Assembly: GCA_903970615.1 (NCBI GenBank)
Contig: CAJCJH010000009.1
Coordinates: forward strand, 1 to 38,303
DNA length: 38,303 bases
Source: Rhodospirillales bacterium
GTDB lineage: Bacteria; Pseudomonadota; Gammaproteobacteria; Nevskiales; Nevskiaceae
Direction of reading: 5' to 3'
Below are positions 25,060-34,400 of this stretch, piece after piece. Positions within the stretch are counted from its first letter, which is position 1, and every line of letters starts with the position of its first letter. Under the pieces are notes generated by a model, which ran no database searches, was not told where the DNA came from, and worked only from the letters and a program-made list of their open reading frames with translations. A program made the translations under genes and the position numbers.

Positions 25060-25614
25060 ATGCTTCAAAAAACTAGATTTGCCGCATGCTTCGCTATGTT
25101 GTCCGTACTGCCGATGAGCGGTTGTATGCTGGCAACCAACGGGCTCATTTATGACAATCCTGAAGTGCCGGCGCCGCCGCCACCGCCGCCGCCAGCACCG
25201 ATGCCGATGCCGATGCCGCCACCACCACCGCCCTGCCAGATGAATTCAGTCGGTGTTTGCAAGACCGGCGATAAAGTCGTGCTGACGGGTGTCAACTTCG
25301 ACTTCAACAAATCGACGCTGACGCTGAACGCGAAAGCTCTACTCGATCCGGTTGCGGCTTCGCTGAAGTCGTCCACGGTCAAGGTTGAAATCGGCGGCTA
25401 CACCGACAGCAAGGGTTCCGACGCTTACAACGAGAAGCTGTCGCTGGCTCGCGCCAACTCGGTGAAGGCGTATCTGCATGCCAAGGGTGTCGAAGCCAGC
25501 AAGATGACGACCTCGGGTTACGGTTCGGCAATGCCGATTGCGGATAACTCCACCGACGAAGGTCGTGAGCTGAATCGTCGCGTCGAACTGAAAGTGCTTG
25601 AAGGCGGCATGTAA
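25060..25614 (+). CDS. OmpA-family lipoprotein (peptidoglycan-associated)
   Basis: A 184-residue outer-membrane lipoprotein. AAGGAG (25047-25052) precedes the ATG at 25060. The signal peptide ends in a type II site, SVLPMSGC, with lipidated Cys22. A low-complexity linker of Pro and Met (about 40-63) follows. Residues about 75-184 form an OmpA C-terminal domain: FDFNKSTLTLNAKALLDPVA, VEIGGYTDSKGSDAYNEKLS, LARANSVKAYL, SGYGSAMPIA and ELNRRVELKV. The domain holds peptidoglycan non-covalently, so the protein likely tethers outer membrane to wall. It is not Pal itself by context, since no tol genes are nearby. The frame is open upstream of the chosen start, but only this ATG gives the signal peptide. 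Confidence 0.9.
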   Translation: MLQKTRFAACFAMLSVLPMSGCMLATNGLIYDNPEVPAPPPPPPPAPMPMPMPPPPPPCQMNSVGVCKTGDKVVLTGVNFDFNKSTLTLNAKALLDPVAASLKSSTVKVEIGGYTDSKGSDAYNEKLSLARANSVKAYLHAKGVEASKMTTSGYGSAMPIADNSTDEGRELNRRVELKVLEGGM

Positions 25615-25656
25615 TTCCGAACGATAAAGCCTGGCGAGCCGCGAAGGCATCGAAAA

Positions 25657-25682
25657 CCGTCTGGCCGATTTTGGCCAGACGG
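25657..25682. terminator. Bidirectional rho-independent-type terminator
   Basis: CCGTCTGGCC (25657-25666) pairs perfectly with GGCCAGACGG (25673-25682) around loop GATTTT. On the minus strand the stem is followed by TTTT. It lies between the convergent OmpA-like and DUF3224 genes and can serve both. Confidence 0.75.
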
Positions 25683-25747
25683 TAGTCGATTCGGTCTTAA
25701 AGCAAACTCGCCGGTTTTAGCGTTGGGTAATAGCCAGAGGATGGCGC

Positions 25748-25773
25748 GGCTGCAAGCCGTCAAGCTTGCAGCC
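25748..25773. terminator. Second hairpin just after the DUF3224 gene
   Basis: GGCTGCAAGC (25748-25757) pairs perfectly with GCTTGCAGCC (25764-25773), 6-base loop, starting 9 bases past the minus-strand stop. There is no T-run, so termination strength is uncertain. Confidence 0.5.
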
Positions 25774-25782
25774 GCTTATCTC

Positions 25783-26199
25783 TCAAATAAGCTCCTGGAG
25801 TTTATCGGCCAGCGAATAGTCAAGGCGGTAATAGTGTTTTTTGTCGACGATCGTAATGGTCATTGAGCCGCTGATTCCGCTTAACTCGGCACTGCCCGAA
25901 TCGGGCACTATGGTGATCGTCTGCTGCGGAACTCCGCGCGCCAGCGTGCCGTAATGCTGCAACACAAAACTGCCTTTGCGATGTTGGAGCACGCCCGTAA
26001 CCCGTTCGATCGCTACATAGCCGGCCGATCCCTCGATATCCGTTCGTGCAGTCAGCATTTCGCCGGCGCTGCTGGCTTCGAGATCGCCATGAAACCGCTT
26101 ATGCAGCAACATGCGGCCAAGGCTGCTGCCTGAAATTTTTTCCGCAGCGCCTTGCGGATTCAATTCAACCTCGAAGCTACCTTGCGCGATTTGGGTCAT
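25783..26199 (-). CDS. DUF3224-family protein
   Basis: A 138-residue protein whose sequence fits the DUF3224 barrel family: it begins MTQIAQGSFEVELNPQ, then LGRMLLHKRFHGDLEA, YVAIERVTGVLQHRKGSF, VLQHYGTL and ITIVPDSGSAELSGISGSM, and ends KKHYYRLDYSL. Function of the family is unknown; a small-ligand-binding beta-barrel is the usual suggestion. The ATG at 26199 is preceded by AAGGA at 8 bases. The frame is open far upstream, but that part reads as basic low-complexity sequence and is not part of the protein. Two hairpins follow the stop. Confidence 0.85.
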   Translation of the reverse strand: MTQIAQGSFEVELNPQGAAEKISGSSLGRMLLHKRFHGDLEASSAGEMLTARTDIEGSAGYVAIERVTGVLQHRKGSFVLQHYGTLARGVPQQTITIVPDSGSAELSGISGSMTITIVDKKHYYRLDYSLADKLQELI

Positions 26200-26377
26200 C
26201 GTTGAAATCCTTGGACGTCCATCGTTTCGATCGATAATAAATCGGCTTCGCACGGAGAGCGCCAACCTGCTGCCTTGAGAACGCCTCAATTGATCTTTGA
26301 TTGTCGGCGACAAAACATCAAGTCGGGAATTTTCAGGACCGGCGCTGAAATCGCCGAGTGTCCGGCGCGGGGGAAAG

Positions 26378-26539
26378 CTAATCCGCAGCGTTTTGCGGTT
26401 TCTGATCGTCCGGCTTGGCTTCGGTTTCCTGTTCGAGTTTGGTGCGCGCGATTTCGTTGGCTTCGGCGATGCCCTCGGCAATTTCCTTCAGCACTGCGGT
26501 CTGCTTTTCGATGGCGACAGCTGTTTCGTCCCGCGGCAT
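26378..26539 (-). CDS. Small charged helical protein (53 aa)
   Basis: An ATG at 26539, preceded by GGGGAAAAAG, opens a 53-codon frame ending TAG at 26380-26378. The product begins MPRDETAVAIEKQTAVLK, continues EIAEGIAEANEIARTKLEQE, and ends TEAKPDDQKPQNAAD. It is acidic and strongly helical, with hydrophobic spacing that suggests a short coiled coil. No family is recognised. It lies 178 bases upstream of the DUF3224 gene on the same strand and may share a transcript. Good ribosome site and ordered amphipathic composition support it over chance. Confidence 0.55.
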   Translation of the reverse strand: MPRDETAVAIEKQTAVLKEIAEGIAEANEIARTKLEQETEAKPDDQKPQNAAD

Positions 26540-26734
26540 CTTTTTCCCCAATCAAAATCCAGCTGGTAAATATCGTCTCCGATATGGTCCATTTCGGCAA
26601 CGCTGCGGCCGCTATTTTAAGCAAGGAAAGTGGGTAACGTCTCAAGCTCCCGGTTAATCAGCGAGACTCACGCATCGCTTAAGCTTCTGGCCAAGTCCGA
26701 AGATCGATGACATCGATGGCCACCACCCCAACTC

Positions 26735-27757
26735 ATGGATAACTCCGGCAGAATCTGCATTTTCGGTGCCGGCAGCGTCGGTTGTTATCTCGGCGGGCGC
26801 TTGATTGCCGCGGGCGCCAGCGTCCGGTTGATCGGCCGCGAAGCGCACGCGCGCCAGTTGCAATCGCATGGACTCACACTCACCAGCCTGCGCGGCGATG
26901 TCAAAAAAGTGCGCGCCGAGCAGATCGATTTCGTCGTCGATAATCCGCAGTCTGCGGCGGACGCCGGCTTGATTTTGGTCACCGTGAAATCCGCCGCAAC
27001 CGAACAAGCCGCGCGCGCGCTCGCAGCCGTGCTGAAGGCGGGCAGCACGGTCATCAGCTTCCAGAACGGGATCGACAATGCGGCCGTGTTGCAGCGCCTG
27101 ATTCCGCAATGCGCGGTGCTGGCCGGCATGGTGCCGTTCAACATACTGAGCCGCGGCGAAGGCGCCTTTCATCAAGGCTCCGAAGGTCGTTTGATGGTGC
27201 AGCGCAATCCCGCGCTCACGCCGCATCTCGCACAATTTGCCGCGGCCGGTTTGCCGATCGAGCAGCGCGACGACATGCCCGCCGTACAGCGCGGCAAGCT
27301 GCTGCTGAATTTGAATAACGCGATCAACGCGCTATGCGGCGTGCCGCTGAAAACCGAGTTGTCGCAACGCAACTACCGCCGTTGCCTGGCCGCCGCACAA
27401 CGCGAAGGTTTGCGCTTGTTCAAGGCCGCAGAGCTGGCGGTGGCCGCGCTCACACCGGTTCCTGCGCGCTGGCTGCCATTCCTGCTCGAACTGCCGGATA
27501 CCTGCTTCAAGCTGGCGGCCAATCGAATGCTGGCGATCGATCCTCTGGCGCGCTCTTCGATGTGGGAAGACCTCGAAGTCGGCCGCGCCAGCGAAGTGGA
27601 TTGGCTCAATGGTGAACTGGTGCGGCTGGCCGCCAATATCGGCAGCCAAGCGCCGGTCAACCAGCAATTGCTGACCTTGATTCGAGCGGCCGAACGTGGC
27701 GGTCGCCGCGATTGGTCGGCGGATGAGCTGTTGGCTCAGCTTCGGAGCACTAGCTGA
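26735..27757 (+). CDS. panE: 2-dehydropantoate 2-reductase (ketopantoate reductase family)
   Basis: An NADPH-dependent reductase of 340 residues, expected to make pantoate for coenzyme A. The dinucleotide motif is ICIFGAGSVGCYLGG (7-21). Family landmarks follow: LVTVKSAATEQAA, STVISFQNGIDNAAVL, the catalytic Lys/Asn region RGKLLLNLNNAINALCG, and SMWEDLEVGRASEVDWLNG with the Ser/Asp/Glu that contact substrate. The length is slightly above the usual 290-310. The ATG at 26735 gives the normal N-terminus, although the ribosome site is weak. It is convergent with the GntR gene. PanE paralogs with other 2-oxo-acid substrates are common, so the substrate is not certain. Confidence 0.85.
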   Translation: MDNSGRICIFGAGSVGCYLGGRLIAAGASVRLIGREAHARQLQSHGLTLTSLRGDVKKVRAEQIDFVVDNPQSAADAGLILVTVKSAATEQAARALAAVLKAGSTVISFQNGIDNAAVLQRLIPQCAVLAGMVPFNILSRGEGAFHQGSEGRLMVQRNPALTPHLAQFAAAGLPIEQRDDMPAVQRGKLLLNLNNAINALCGVPLKTELSQRNYRRCLAAAQREGLRLFKAAELAVAALTPVPARWLPFLLELPDTCFKLAANRMLAIDPLARSSMWEDLEVGRASEVDWLNGELVRLAANIGSQAPVNQQLLTLIRAAERGGRRDWSADELLAQLRSTS

Positions 27758-27826
27758 AAGCGCGAGCGCTGAAGAAAGACTCAAGCGCGAAAAGCTTGGA
27801 CGATAGTGCAAGCCGAATCGATGAAC

Positions 27827-28570
27827 TCAGCGCTTGCGCGGTTTTGATCGCGCCGAGTTGCTTACGGTTTTCGACGGGATTTTCTGCCCGGCTTTCTTTG
27901 CCGTTTTCGACGCATTTTCGGGCAAGGATTCCGACTCGATCACCACCACCACTCGCTCGATCAGCTGGCGCAGTCCGCGTCCCGCACCGAGGCCATCGCC
28001 TTGTTCGAGCTGCTGCACGATGACCGCATGTGCGTCGATGAAGCTTTGCAGATCATCAACTCCGCGATCGCGTATTTTCTGCACCGCGATACGGCCGCGC
28101 ACTTCCCAGTGCAGCGAGTCGAAAGCGCGCAGGAAAGTCGCGTTGTGCGACGCCTCGACGATCAGCCGATGAAACGCGGCAGCGGCTTCCGCATGCGATC
28201 TGAAGTCGCCGCGTTTCACGCTTTTTTGCATGTTCTGCACCGCCGCCGATAACTCCTGCAGCGTGGCGGCGGAGCAGGGCACCGCCAGTTGTGCGGAGCG
28301 CTCCTGCAGCAGCGCGCGCAGCTCGTAAGCTTCCAGCAATTGTGCGTTGTCGGCCGCACGCACGCGCGTACCGCGATAGCGTTCGGATTGCACCAAGCCG
28401 AGCGCTTCCAGTTCGCGCAAGGCTTCGCGCACTGGCGCCTGGCTGACATTGCATTCGCCCGCCAGCGCCAGTTCTTTCAATCGCGTGCCGGCCGGATAAG
28501 TGCCGTCGAGTATGCGTTCGACCACCAGATCGCGCACTTCGTCGCGCATGCAGGTGCGACGGATTTTCAT
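27827..28570 (-). CDS. GntR-family regulator, FCD subfamily
   Basis: A 247-residue transcription factor. The N-terminal winged helix (about 5-75) contains LVVERILDGTYPAGTRLKE, LALAGECNVSQAPVREALR and GLVQSERYRGTRV. The C-terminal FCD ligand-binding domain includes FHRLIVEASHN and the IDAHAVIVQQL helix, with His residues that usually bind metal. The tail after about 218 is an unusual Lys/Ser/Arg-rich extension (KTAKKAGQKIPSK and beyond). The start lies 4 bases after the efflux channel stop, so it is the last gene of the pump operon and a likely regulator of it, possibly acting on the palindrome in the promoter. The ligand is unknown. Confidence 0.88.
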   Translation of the reverse strand: MKIRRTCMRDEVRDLVVERILDGTYPAGTRLKELALAGECNVSQAPVREALRELEALGLVQSERYRGTRVRAADNAQLLEAYELRALLQERSAQLAVPCSAATLQELSAAVQNMQKSVKRGDFRSHAEAAAAFHRLIVEASHNATFLRAFDSLHWEVRGRIAVQKIRDRGVDDLQSFIDAHAVIVQQLEQGDGLGAGRGLRQLIERVVVVIESESLPENASKTAKKAGQKIPSKTVSNSARSKPRKR

Positions 28571-28574
28571 CGCT

Positions 28575-30167
28575 TCAGCCGCCCGGCTTGGCGGTCGATG
28601 GATCGGCGATTGATTGGGTCGCCAGCGCCGGTGAGTCGAGTTGCGCCGTGGTCCAATCGCCGCCCAGCGCCTTGATCAGCTGCACGGTTGCATTCAGACG
28701 GCGGACGCGCAGATTCAAGGCCGCCTGCTGCGCCTGCAAGGCCGCATTCTGCGTGCTGACCACTTCAAGAAAAGTGACGATTCCGCCCTGGTAGCGATAG
28801 TTCGATTGATCCAGCGAACGCTGGCTGCTGGCGACCGCGCGGGCTTGTGCTTCGAGCTGCGCATCGAGCTGGTGAATCGCGGTCAGCTGATCTTCCACTT
28901 CGCCGTATGCGGTCAATACCGTTTGGCGGTAATTGGCGACGGTTTCATCGAACGCGGCGATGGCCTGATCATTCTGCGCGCGCCGCAAACCGAAATCGAA
29001 AACGGTCAAAACGGCGGACGGCCCCAGCGACCACATCCGCGAAGGCGCTTCGATCCAGTTGCCGGTGCTGGTGCCTTCAAAGCCGATGCCGCCATCCAGC
29101 GAGAACGTCGGATACCAAGCCGCGCGCGCTACGCCGATCTCGGCATTGGCCGCGAAGACCTGGCGCTCGGCGCTGGCCACATCCGGCCGTCTTTGCAGCA
29201 ACTGCGAAGGCAGGCCCACGGCCACCGCGGGCGGCTTCACTTGCAGTGGCTTGGCTTCGAGTGAAAACGCGGCCGGCGGAACACCGGTCAGAGTAGCGAT
29301 CGCGTGTTCCATCTGTGCGCGCGAAAGCCGTGTATCGGCGAGTTGCACCTGCGTGGTTTCGAGCTGGGTCTGGGCTTGATCGACATCGACTTCCGCGGCC
29401 GCACCGCCATTGAAACGGTTCTGCGTGATGCGCAAAGCTTCCTGATACGCCGCCTCGGTTTTAGTCAGCAGATCGATCTGCGCATCGAATCCGCGCAGCT
29501 CGAAATAGTCGCCCGCGAGTTCGGTTTGAATCGATAGCTGCGCGGTCGCCAGATCGGCCGCATTGGCCTGCGTGCGGCTACGCGCGGCGGCGATGGTGTT
29601 GCGCACGCGGCCCCAGAAATCCAGCTCGTAGGAAGTCTGCGCCCGCAGCACATAATCGCCGCCGACTTTGGCAGCACCCGTGTTGTTGAGCGGCGAATAT
29701 TTGGAAACGCGCTCGCGCTCGCCGGATGCGCTCAGGTTGATGATTGGAAACAGCTCGGTTCCGGCGATATCTGCCGCAGCGCGGGCCTGCCGATAACGTG
29801 CGTCCGCAGCGGCGAGATTCTGGTTGGCGGCAAGCGCGCGCTGTTCGAGCGCGTCGAGAATCGGGTCGTTGAACAAGGTCCACCAGGCATTGCGTGCGAC
29901 GTTGTCGGCGGGCTGCGCCGGCGTCCAGGTGCCGACATCCGGCTGCGCGGTTTGCGTCGGCGGAGTTGCGGCATCTGTTTCTTTATAAGCAGTCGCAGCG
30001 GTCGTCGCTGGAACTTTGTAAGCCGGTGCCAGCGAGCACGCGGCCAGGCCGCAAGCTGCTGCTGTGATCGCGCTTATCGAGGTGATTCGCGTCATCCGTC
30101 TTACGGATTTGATCGGCGCAAATCGCGGCAGGTCAAGTTGTGCGATCGATTCAGACCGGCGCTTCAT
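28575..30167 (-). CDS. RND efflux outer-membrane channel lipoprotein (NodT/OprM family)
   Basis: A 530-residue TolC-like channel. The lipobox GLAAC precedes SLAPAYKVPA, typical of NodT-type outer-membrane factors. Two OEP repeats are visible: NAWWTLFNDPILDALEQRAL, YELDFWGRVRNTIAAARS and FNGGAAAEVDVDQAQTQL, then LLQRRPDVASAERQVFAAN and YRYQGGIVTFLEVVSTQNAAL. The annotated ATG at 30167 overlaps the adaptor stop (ATGA). An internal ATG at 30095 (MTRITSISAITAAACG) gives a more normal signal peptide and may be the real start. It works with the adaptor and pump genes upstream. Confidence 0.92.
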   Translation of the reverse strand: MKRRSESIAQLDLPRFAPIKSVRRMTRITSISAITAAACGLAACSLAPAYKVPATTAATAYKETDAATPPTQTAQPDVGTWTPAQPADNVARNAWWTLFNDPILDALEQRALAANQNLAAADARYRQARAAADIAGTELFPIINLSASGERERVSKYSPLNNTGAAKVGGDYVLRAQTSYELDFWGRVRNTIAAARSRTQANAADLATAQLSIQTELAGDYFELRGFDAQIDLLTKTEAAYQEALRITQNRFNGGAAAEVDVDQAQTQLETTQVQLADTRLSRAQMEHAIATLTGVPPAAFSLEAKPLQVKPPAVAVGLPSQLLQRRPDVASAERQVFAANAEIGVARAAWYPTFSLDGGIGFEGTSTGNWIEAPSRMWSLGPSAVLTVFDFGLRRAQNDQAIAAFDETVANYRQTVLTAYGEVEDQLTAIHQLDAQLEAQARAVASSQRSLDQSNYRYQGGIVTFLEVVSTQNAALQAQQAALNLRVRRLNATVQLIKALGGDWTTAQLDSPALATQSIADPSTAKPGG

Positions 30168-31414
30168 TGCGGCTTCTTCGTATCGCTGGCGCCGGATTTC
30201 GCATCGCCGCCAGCGCCGGGTTTAGCCGTCGGCGACGAGGATGAATCGGTCGATTTCGATGGTGGCGCCACGCGCACCAGCACGCCTTGCGCCAGCGAAT
30301 CCGGCGGATTGACGATCACCGATTCGCCGACGCTGAGACCGCTGGTGATTTCCAGCGAAGTGCCGAAATCGCGGCCGACGGTGACTGGTTTCAGTTCGAC
30401 ATGGTTATCGCTGGAGAGCGTGCCGACCATCAAACCTTTGCCGCGGAAGATGAGTGCATTGGCCGGCACTCGCAGCGCGCCATCCGGCACCGGCAGCTTG
30501 AAATGCACTTCCGCATACGAACCGGGAAACAGTTCGCCCTTGCTGTTATCGACTTCCAGTTCCACCTGCAAGGTTCGCGAGACCGGATCGAGCGCGTCGG
30601 CGGTGCGAACGATCTTCGCCGGATAGGCATAGTCGCTGCGCTCGGCGAATCGCAGATCGGCTTCAAGTCCTTTCTGCATTGCCGGCGCGTTCGGCTGCGG
30701 CACCAGCACATAGACGCGCAGCTTGCGCAGATCGGAAATATGGAACAGTTCGACGCCGGTTGAAGTGTTGCCGATCAGCTGGCCGATATCAGTATTGCGA
30801 GCCGTGATGGTGCCATCGAACGGCGCCACGATGCGCTCGAAATTCTGCATGTCCTTGAGGCGTTTCACATTCGCGCGCGCCGACGCAGTCAGGGCCTGCT
30901 TGGCTTGCAGATCGCCGGTTTTTTCGTCGTTCTCCTGCTTCGAGACGGATTGGGTTTGCAGCAGCGCCTGCCAGCGTTCCGCCGTGGTGCGCGACAAAGC
31001 CTCATTGGCTTCGGCGGTCTTCAGATCGGATTCGGCCTGACTCAATTGCTGATCGACTTCCGGCGCGTCGATCTCCGCAATCAACTGGCCTTTGCTGACC
31101 GGCCCGCCGATATCCACCAGCCAGCGCTTCAGATAACCGCTGGTGCGCGCGTAAATCGGCGCATCGGAAAAGGCTTGCACATTGGCCGGCAGCACCAGTT
31201 CTTCGGTCGGCGCTGCGGCTTCGATTTTGGTGATGGAAACCGTCGGTGCGGATTCCGCGTTGGTGGCTTTGCCGAGTTCCGAACGGCTGTGCAGGCGACT
31301 GTAAATTCCCCATACCGCGAGCACCAGCACGACGATGATCGCCACGATCGCCCACAGCGGCGTGCTGCCGCGCTGGGTCGACGGTCGGTTTTCAAGCTTG
31401 GCAAGCTCAGCCAT
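30164..31414 (-). CDS. RND efflux periplasmic adaptor (HlyD/MFP family)
   Basis: A 416-residue membrane-fusion protein bridging pump and channel. One N-terminal membrane anchor (PLWAIVAIIVVLVLAVWGIY, about 19-38) is followed by the lipoyl/hairpin region (FSDAPIYARTSGYLKRWLVD, then GQLIAEIDAPEVDQQLSQAE) and the beta-barrel segment IVAPFDGTITARNTDIGQL. A Ser/Pro/Gly/Lys-rich tail closes it. The ATG at 31414 is preceded by GGAG at 7 bases and overlaps the pump stop by 8 bases; an in-frame ATG 12 codons upstream lacks this support. It stops in the channel's ATGA. Confidence 0.93.
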   Translation of the reverse strand: MAELAKLENRPSTQRGSTPLWAIVAIIVVLVLAVWGIYSRLHSRSELGKATNAESAPTVSITKIEAAAPTEELVLPANVQAFSDAPIYARTSGYLKRWLVDIGGPVSKGQLIAEIDAPEVDQQLSQAESDLKTAEANEALSRTTAERWQALLQTQSVSKQENDEKTGDLQAKQALTASARANVKRLKDMQNFERIVAPFDGTITARNTDIGQLIGNTSTGVELFHISDLRKLRVYVLVPQPNAPAMQKGLEADLRFAERSDYAYPAKIVRTADALDPVSRTLQVELEVDNSKGELFPGSYAEVHFKLPVPDGALRVPANALIFRGKGLMVGTLSSDNHVELKPVTVGRDFGTSLEITSGLSVGESVIVNPPDSLAQGVLVRVAPPSKSTDSSSSPTAKPGAGGDAKSGASDTKKPQ

Positions 31415-34400
31415 GTGACACTCCGGAAGATGACTGCGAACGCGCCGCAAGGCGGTCGTGGATCAAGGTGAAGACGGTGGGAACGAAGAACAGGGTGGCG
31501 ACGGTGGCGAACAGCAATCCGCCGATCACCGCGCGGCCGAGCGGTGCGTTCTGCTCGCCGCCTTCGCCGAGGCCCAAGGCCATCGGGATCATGCCGATGA
31601 TCATCGCCAGTGCAGTCATCAACACCGGCCGGAAGCGTGTGAAGCCGGATTCCAGCGCGGCGTCGCGCGGGCTCTGGCCCGCCGCCATGCGCTCGCGCGC
31701 GAAGCTGACGATCAGAATCGAGTTCGCGGTGGCCACACCCATGCACATGATCGCGCCGGTGAGTGCCGGCACACTGACGGTGGTGTGCGTCAGGAACAGC
31801 ATCCAGACGATGCCGGCGAGAGCGGCGGGCAAGGCCGTGATGATGATGAATGGATCGACCCAGCTCTGGAAATTTACCACGATCAACAAATAGACCAGCA
31901 CGATCGCGCCGATCAATCCGATCAACAGGCCATTGAAAGAACTGGTCATGGTCTGCACCTGACCGCGCACTTCAACCTTCGAACCTTTCGGCACATCGGC
32001 CTTGGTCTGCGCGACGATCTTGCGAACCTGGCTGGCGACGAAGCCGAGATCCACACCTTGCACGCTGCCGAAAATATCGATGCTCGGCGTCGCGTTGTAA
32101 TGCGTCACCACGCCGGGGCCGACACTGCGCTTGAGGTTCACCATATTCGCCAGCAATTGCGATTGGCCGCCGGTGCTGGTGATCGGCGTGGTCAGCAGAT
32201 CGTTGAGGCTGGTCATGCGATATTGCGGCGTCTGCGTGGCGACGTTGTACTGCGTGCCGGTTCTGGGATCGACCCAGAAACTCGGCGCGGTCTGGAAACT
32301 TCCGGACAGCGAAATCAACAGATTCGATGCCACGTTCTGCTGCGTGAAGCCGAGTTGCTGTGCGTCGCTGCGATTGACGTCGACATTGAATTGCGGGTAG
32401 TCGAACGCCTGCTGGATGCGCAAATCGACCGCGCCTGGAATGTGACGGAATTTTTCCAGCAGACTATTCGCGTAATCGCGGTTGGCGTTGACATTGAAGC
32501 CGTTGATCTGGACATCGAGCGGCGAGGGCAGCCCGAAATTCAGAATCTGGCTGGTGATGTCTGCCGGCAAAAACGAGAACGACACCGAAGGAAACTGCGC
32601 ACTCAACTGCCGGCGCAATTTGGCGACGTATTCAATCGTCGGCGAATGATTTTCGTTGAGGCTGATATAAACATCCGCGTCACCCGGGCCGATCGGCGCC
32701 GAGGTGCTGTAAGCCGTGTTGATACCGCTGTACGGCAGGCCCAAATTGTCGACGATGCTCGATAACTGGTCCGCCGGAATGCTCTGCTTGATCGCGGCTT
32801 CGATGTCGTCGCACAACGCCGCGGTTTCTTCGATGCGAGTGCCGGTGCGGGCGCGGAAATGCAGCTTGATCTGGCCGGCATCCACCGATGGAAAGAAGTC
32901 CTGCCCAAGACCGGGTAGAGGGCCGATCGGAAACGCGAGGATCGCGGTTGCAACCATCGCACCCAGGAACAGCAACGCGAATTTTCCGCCGGTCGTGATC
33001 GCCGTTTTCAGCAGCTCGTGATAACGCGCGCGTACCGCTTCAAAGCGTCGCTCGAAGTCTTTCTGGAAGCGCTGAAATACATTGCCGCGCGGCTGATTCT
33101 GCGCATGTTCGTCATGCGGAACATGCGCTTTCAGCCAGTATTTCGCCAGCGTCGGCACCAGCGTTCGAGACAATAAATACGAGGCCAGCATGGCGAACAC
33201 CACGGCCTCGGCCAGCGGCACGAACAGGAATTTCGCAATGCCGGTGAGCAGGAACATCGGGATGAAGACGATGCAGATGGCGAGCGTCGACACCAGCGCC
33301 GGTACCGCGATCTGCTGCGCGCCGTCGATGATCGCGGTCTGTACATCCTTGCCGTTTTCAAGGTGATAGTTGATGTTCTCGATGGTCACCGTGGCGTCGT
33401 CCACGAGAATGCCGACCGCCAGCGCGAGACCGCCGAGCGTCATGATGTTGATGGTTTCGCCGAGTGCGGAAAGCACGATGATCGACGATAGAATCGCTAG
33501 CGGAATCGAGATCGTGATGATCATCGTGCTGCGCAGGCTGCCGAGAAACAGCAGGATCATCAGGCCGGTAAGCGCGGCGGCGATGACGGCTTCACGAATC
33601 ACGCCGCTGATCGACGAACGTACGAAAATCGATTGGTCGCCAACCGCGCGCACCTTGATGCCTTCCGGCAATTGCGCCTGAATGTCCGGCAGCTTGGCCT
33701 TGATCTGGTCGATGATGTCGAGCGTTGAGGCACTGCCGGTTTTCAGAACGCTCATCAACACCGCGCGATTGCCGTCGACACGCACGATGTTGGTCTGCGG
33801 CGAGAAACCGTCGTGAACATGCGCCACATCGCGCACGTAGATCACGCTGCCATCGCGCACGCGCACCGGCACGTTGTTCAGATCGTCGATTGCGGTCGGG
33901 CTCGAATTCAGTTTGACGTAATACTCGATGTCGCCGATCTTCTGCGTGCCCGCCGGCAGGATCAGGTTCTGTGCGCCGATGGCGTTGCTGACATCCTGCG
34001 CTGAAAGCCCTTTCGCACGCAGCGCGCCGGGGTCGAGATCAACCTGCACCTGGCGCTGCTTGCCGCCGAACGGGAACGGCACCGAAGCGCCGCCGATGGT
34101 CGAAAGCGCGGTACGAATGATGGTGTTGCCGAGATCGAACAGCGTCGATTCCGGAATCTTCTCGCTCGATAACGCGAGCTGGATCACCGGCACGCTGGAC
34201 GCGTTGTAAGCCAGCACGAACGGCGGCGTTGTCCCCGGCGGCGAGAAGCGCAACTGCGTTTGCGAGACGCCGGTGATCTGCGCGAACGCCAGCGATTCGT
34301 TGACGTGCGGCTGGAAAAAATATTTGACCACCGCAATGCCGTTGAGCGACTGCGATTCGGTATGTTCGACATCGTTCACCGTGGTCTGCGCGGTGCGTTC

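Noticed and set aside
26200-26481. Upstream extension of the DUF3224 frame
   Set aside because: It reads as basic low-complexity sequence, overlaps the better-supported 53-codon frame in another frame, and the ATG at 26199 has a good ribosome site.
31458-32765. Plus-strand 435-codon frame opposite the RND pump
   Set aside because: Antisense to a full-length permease; no recognisable product.
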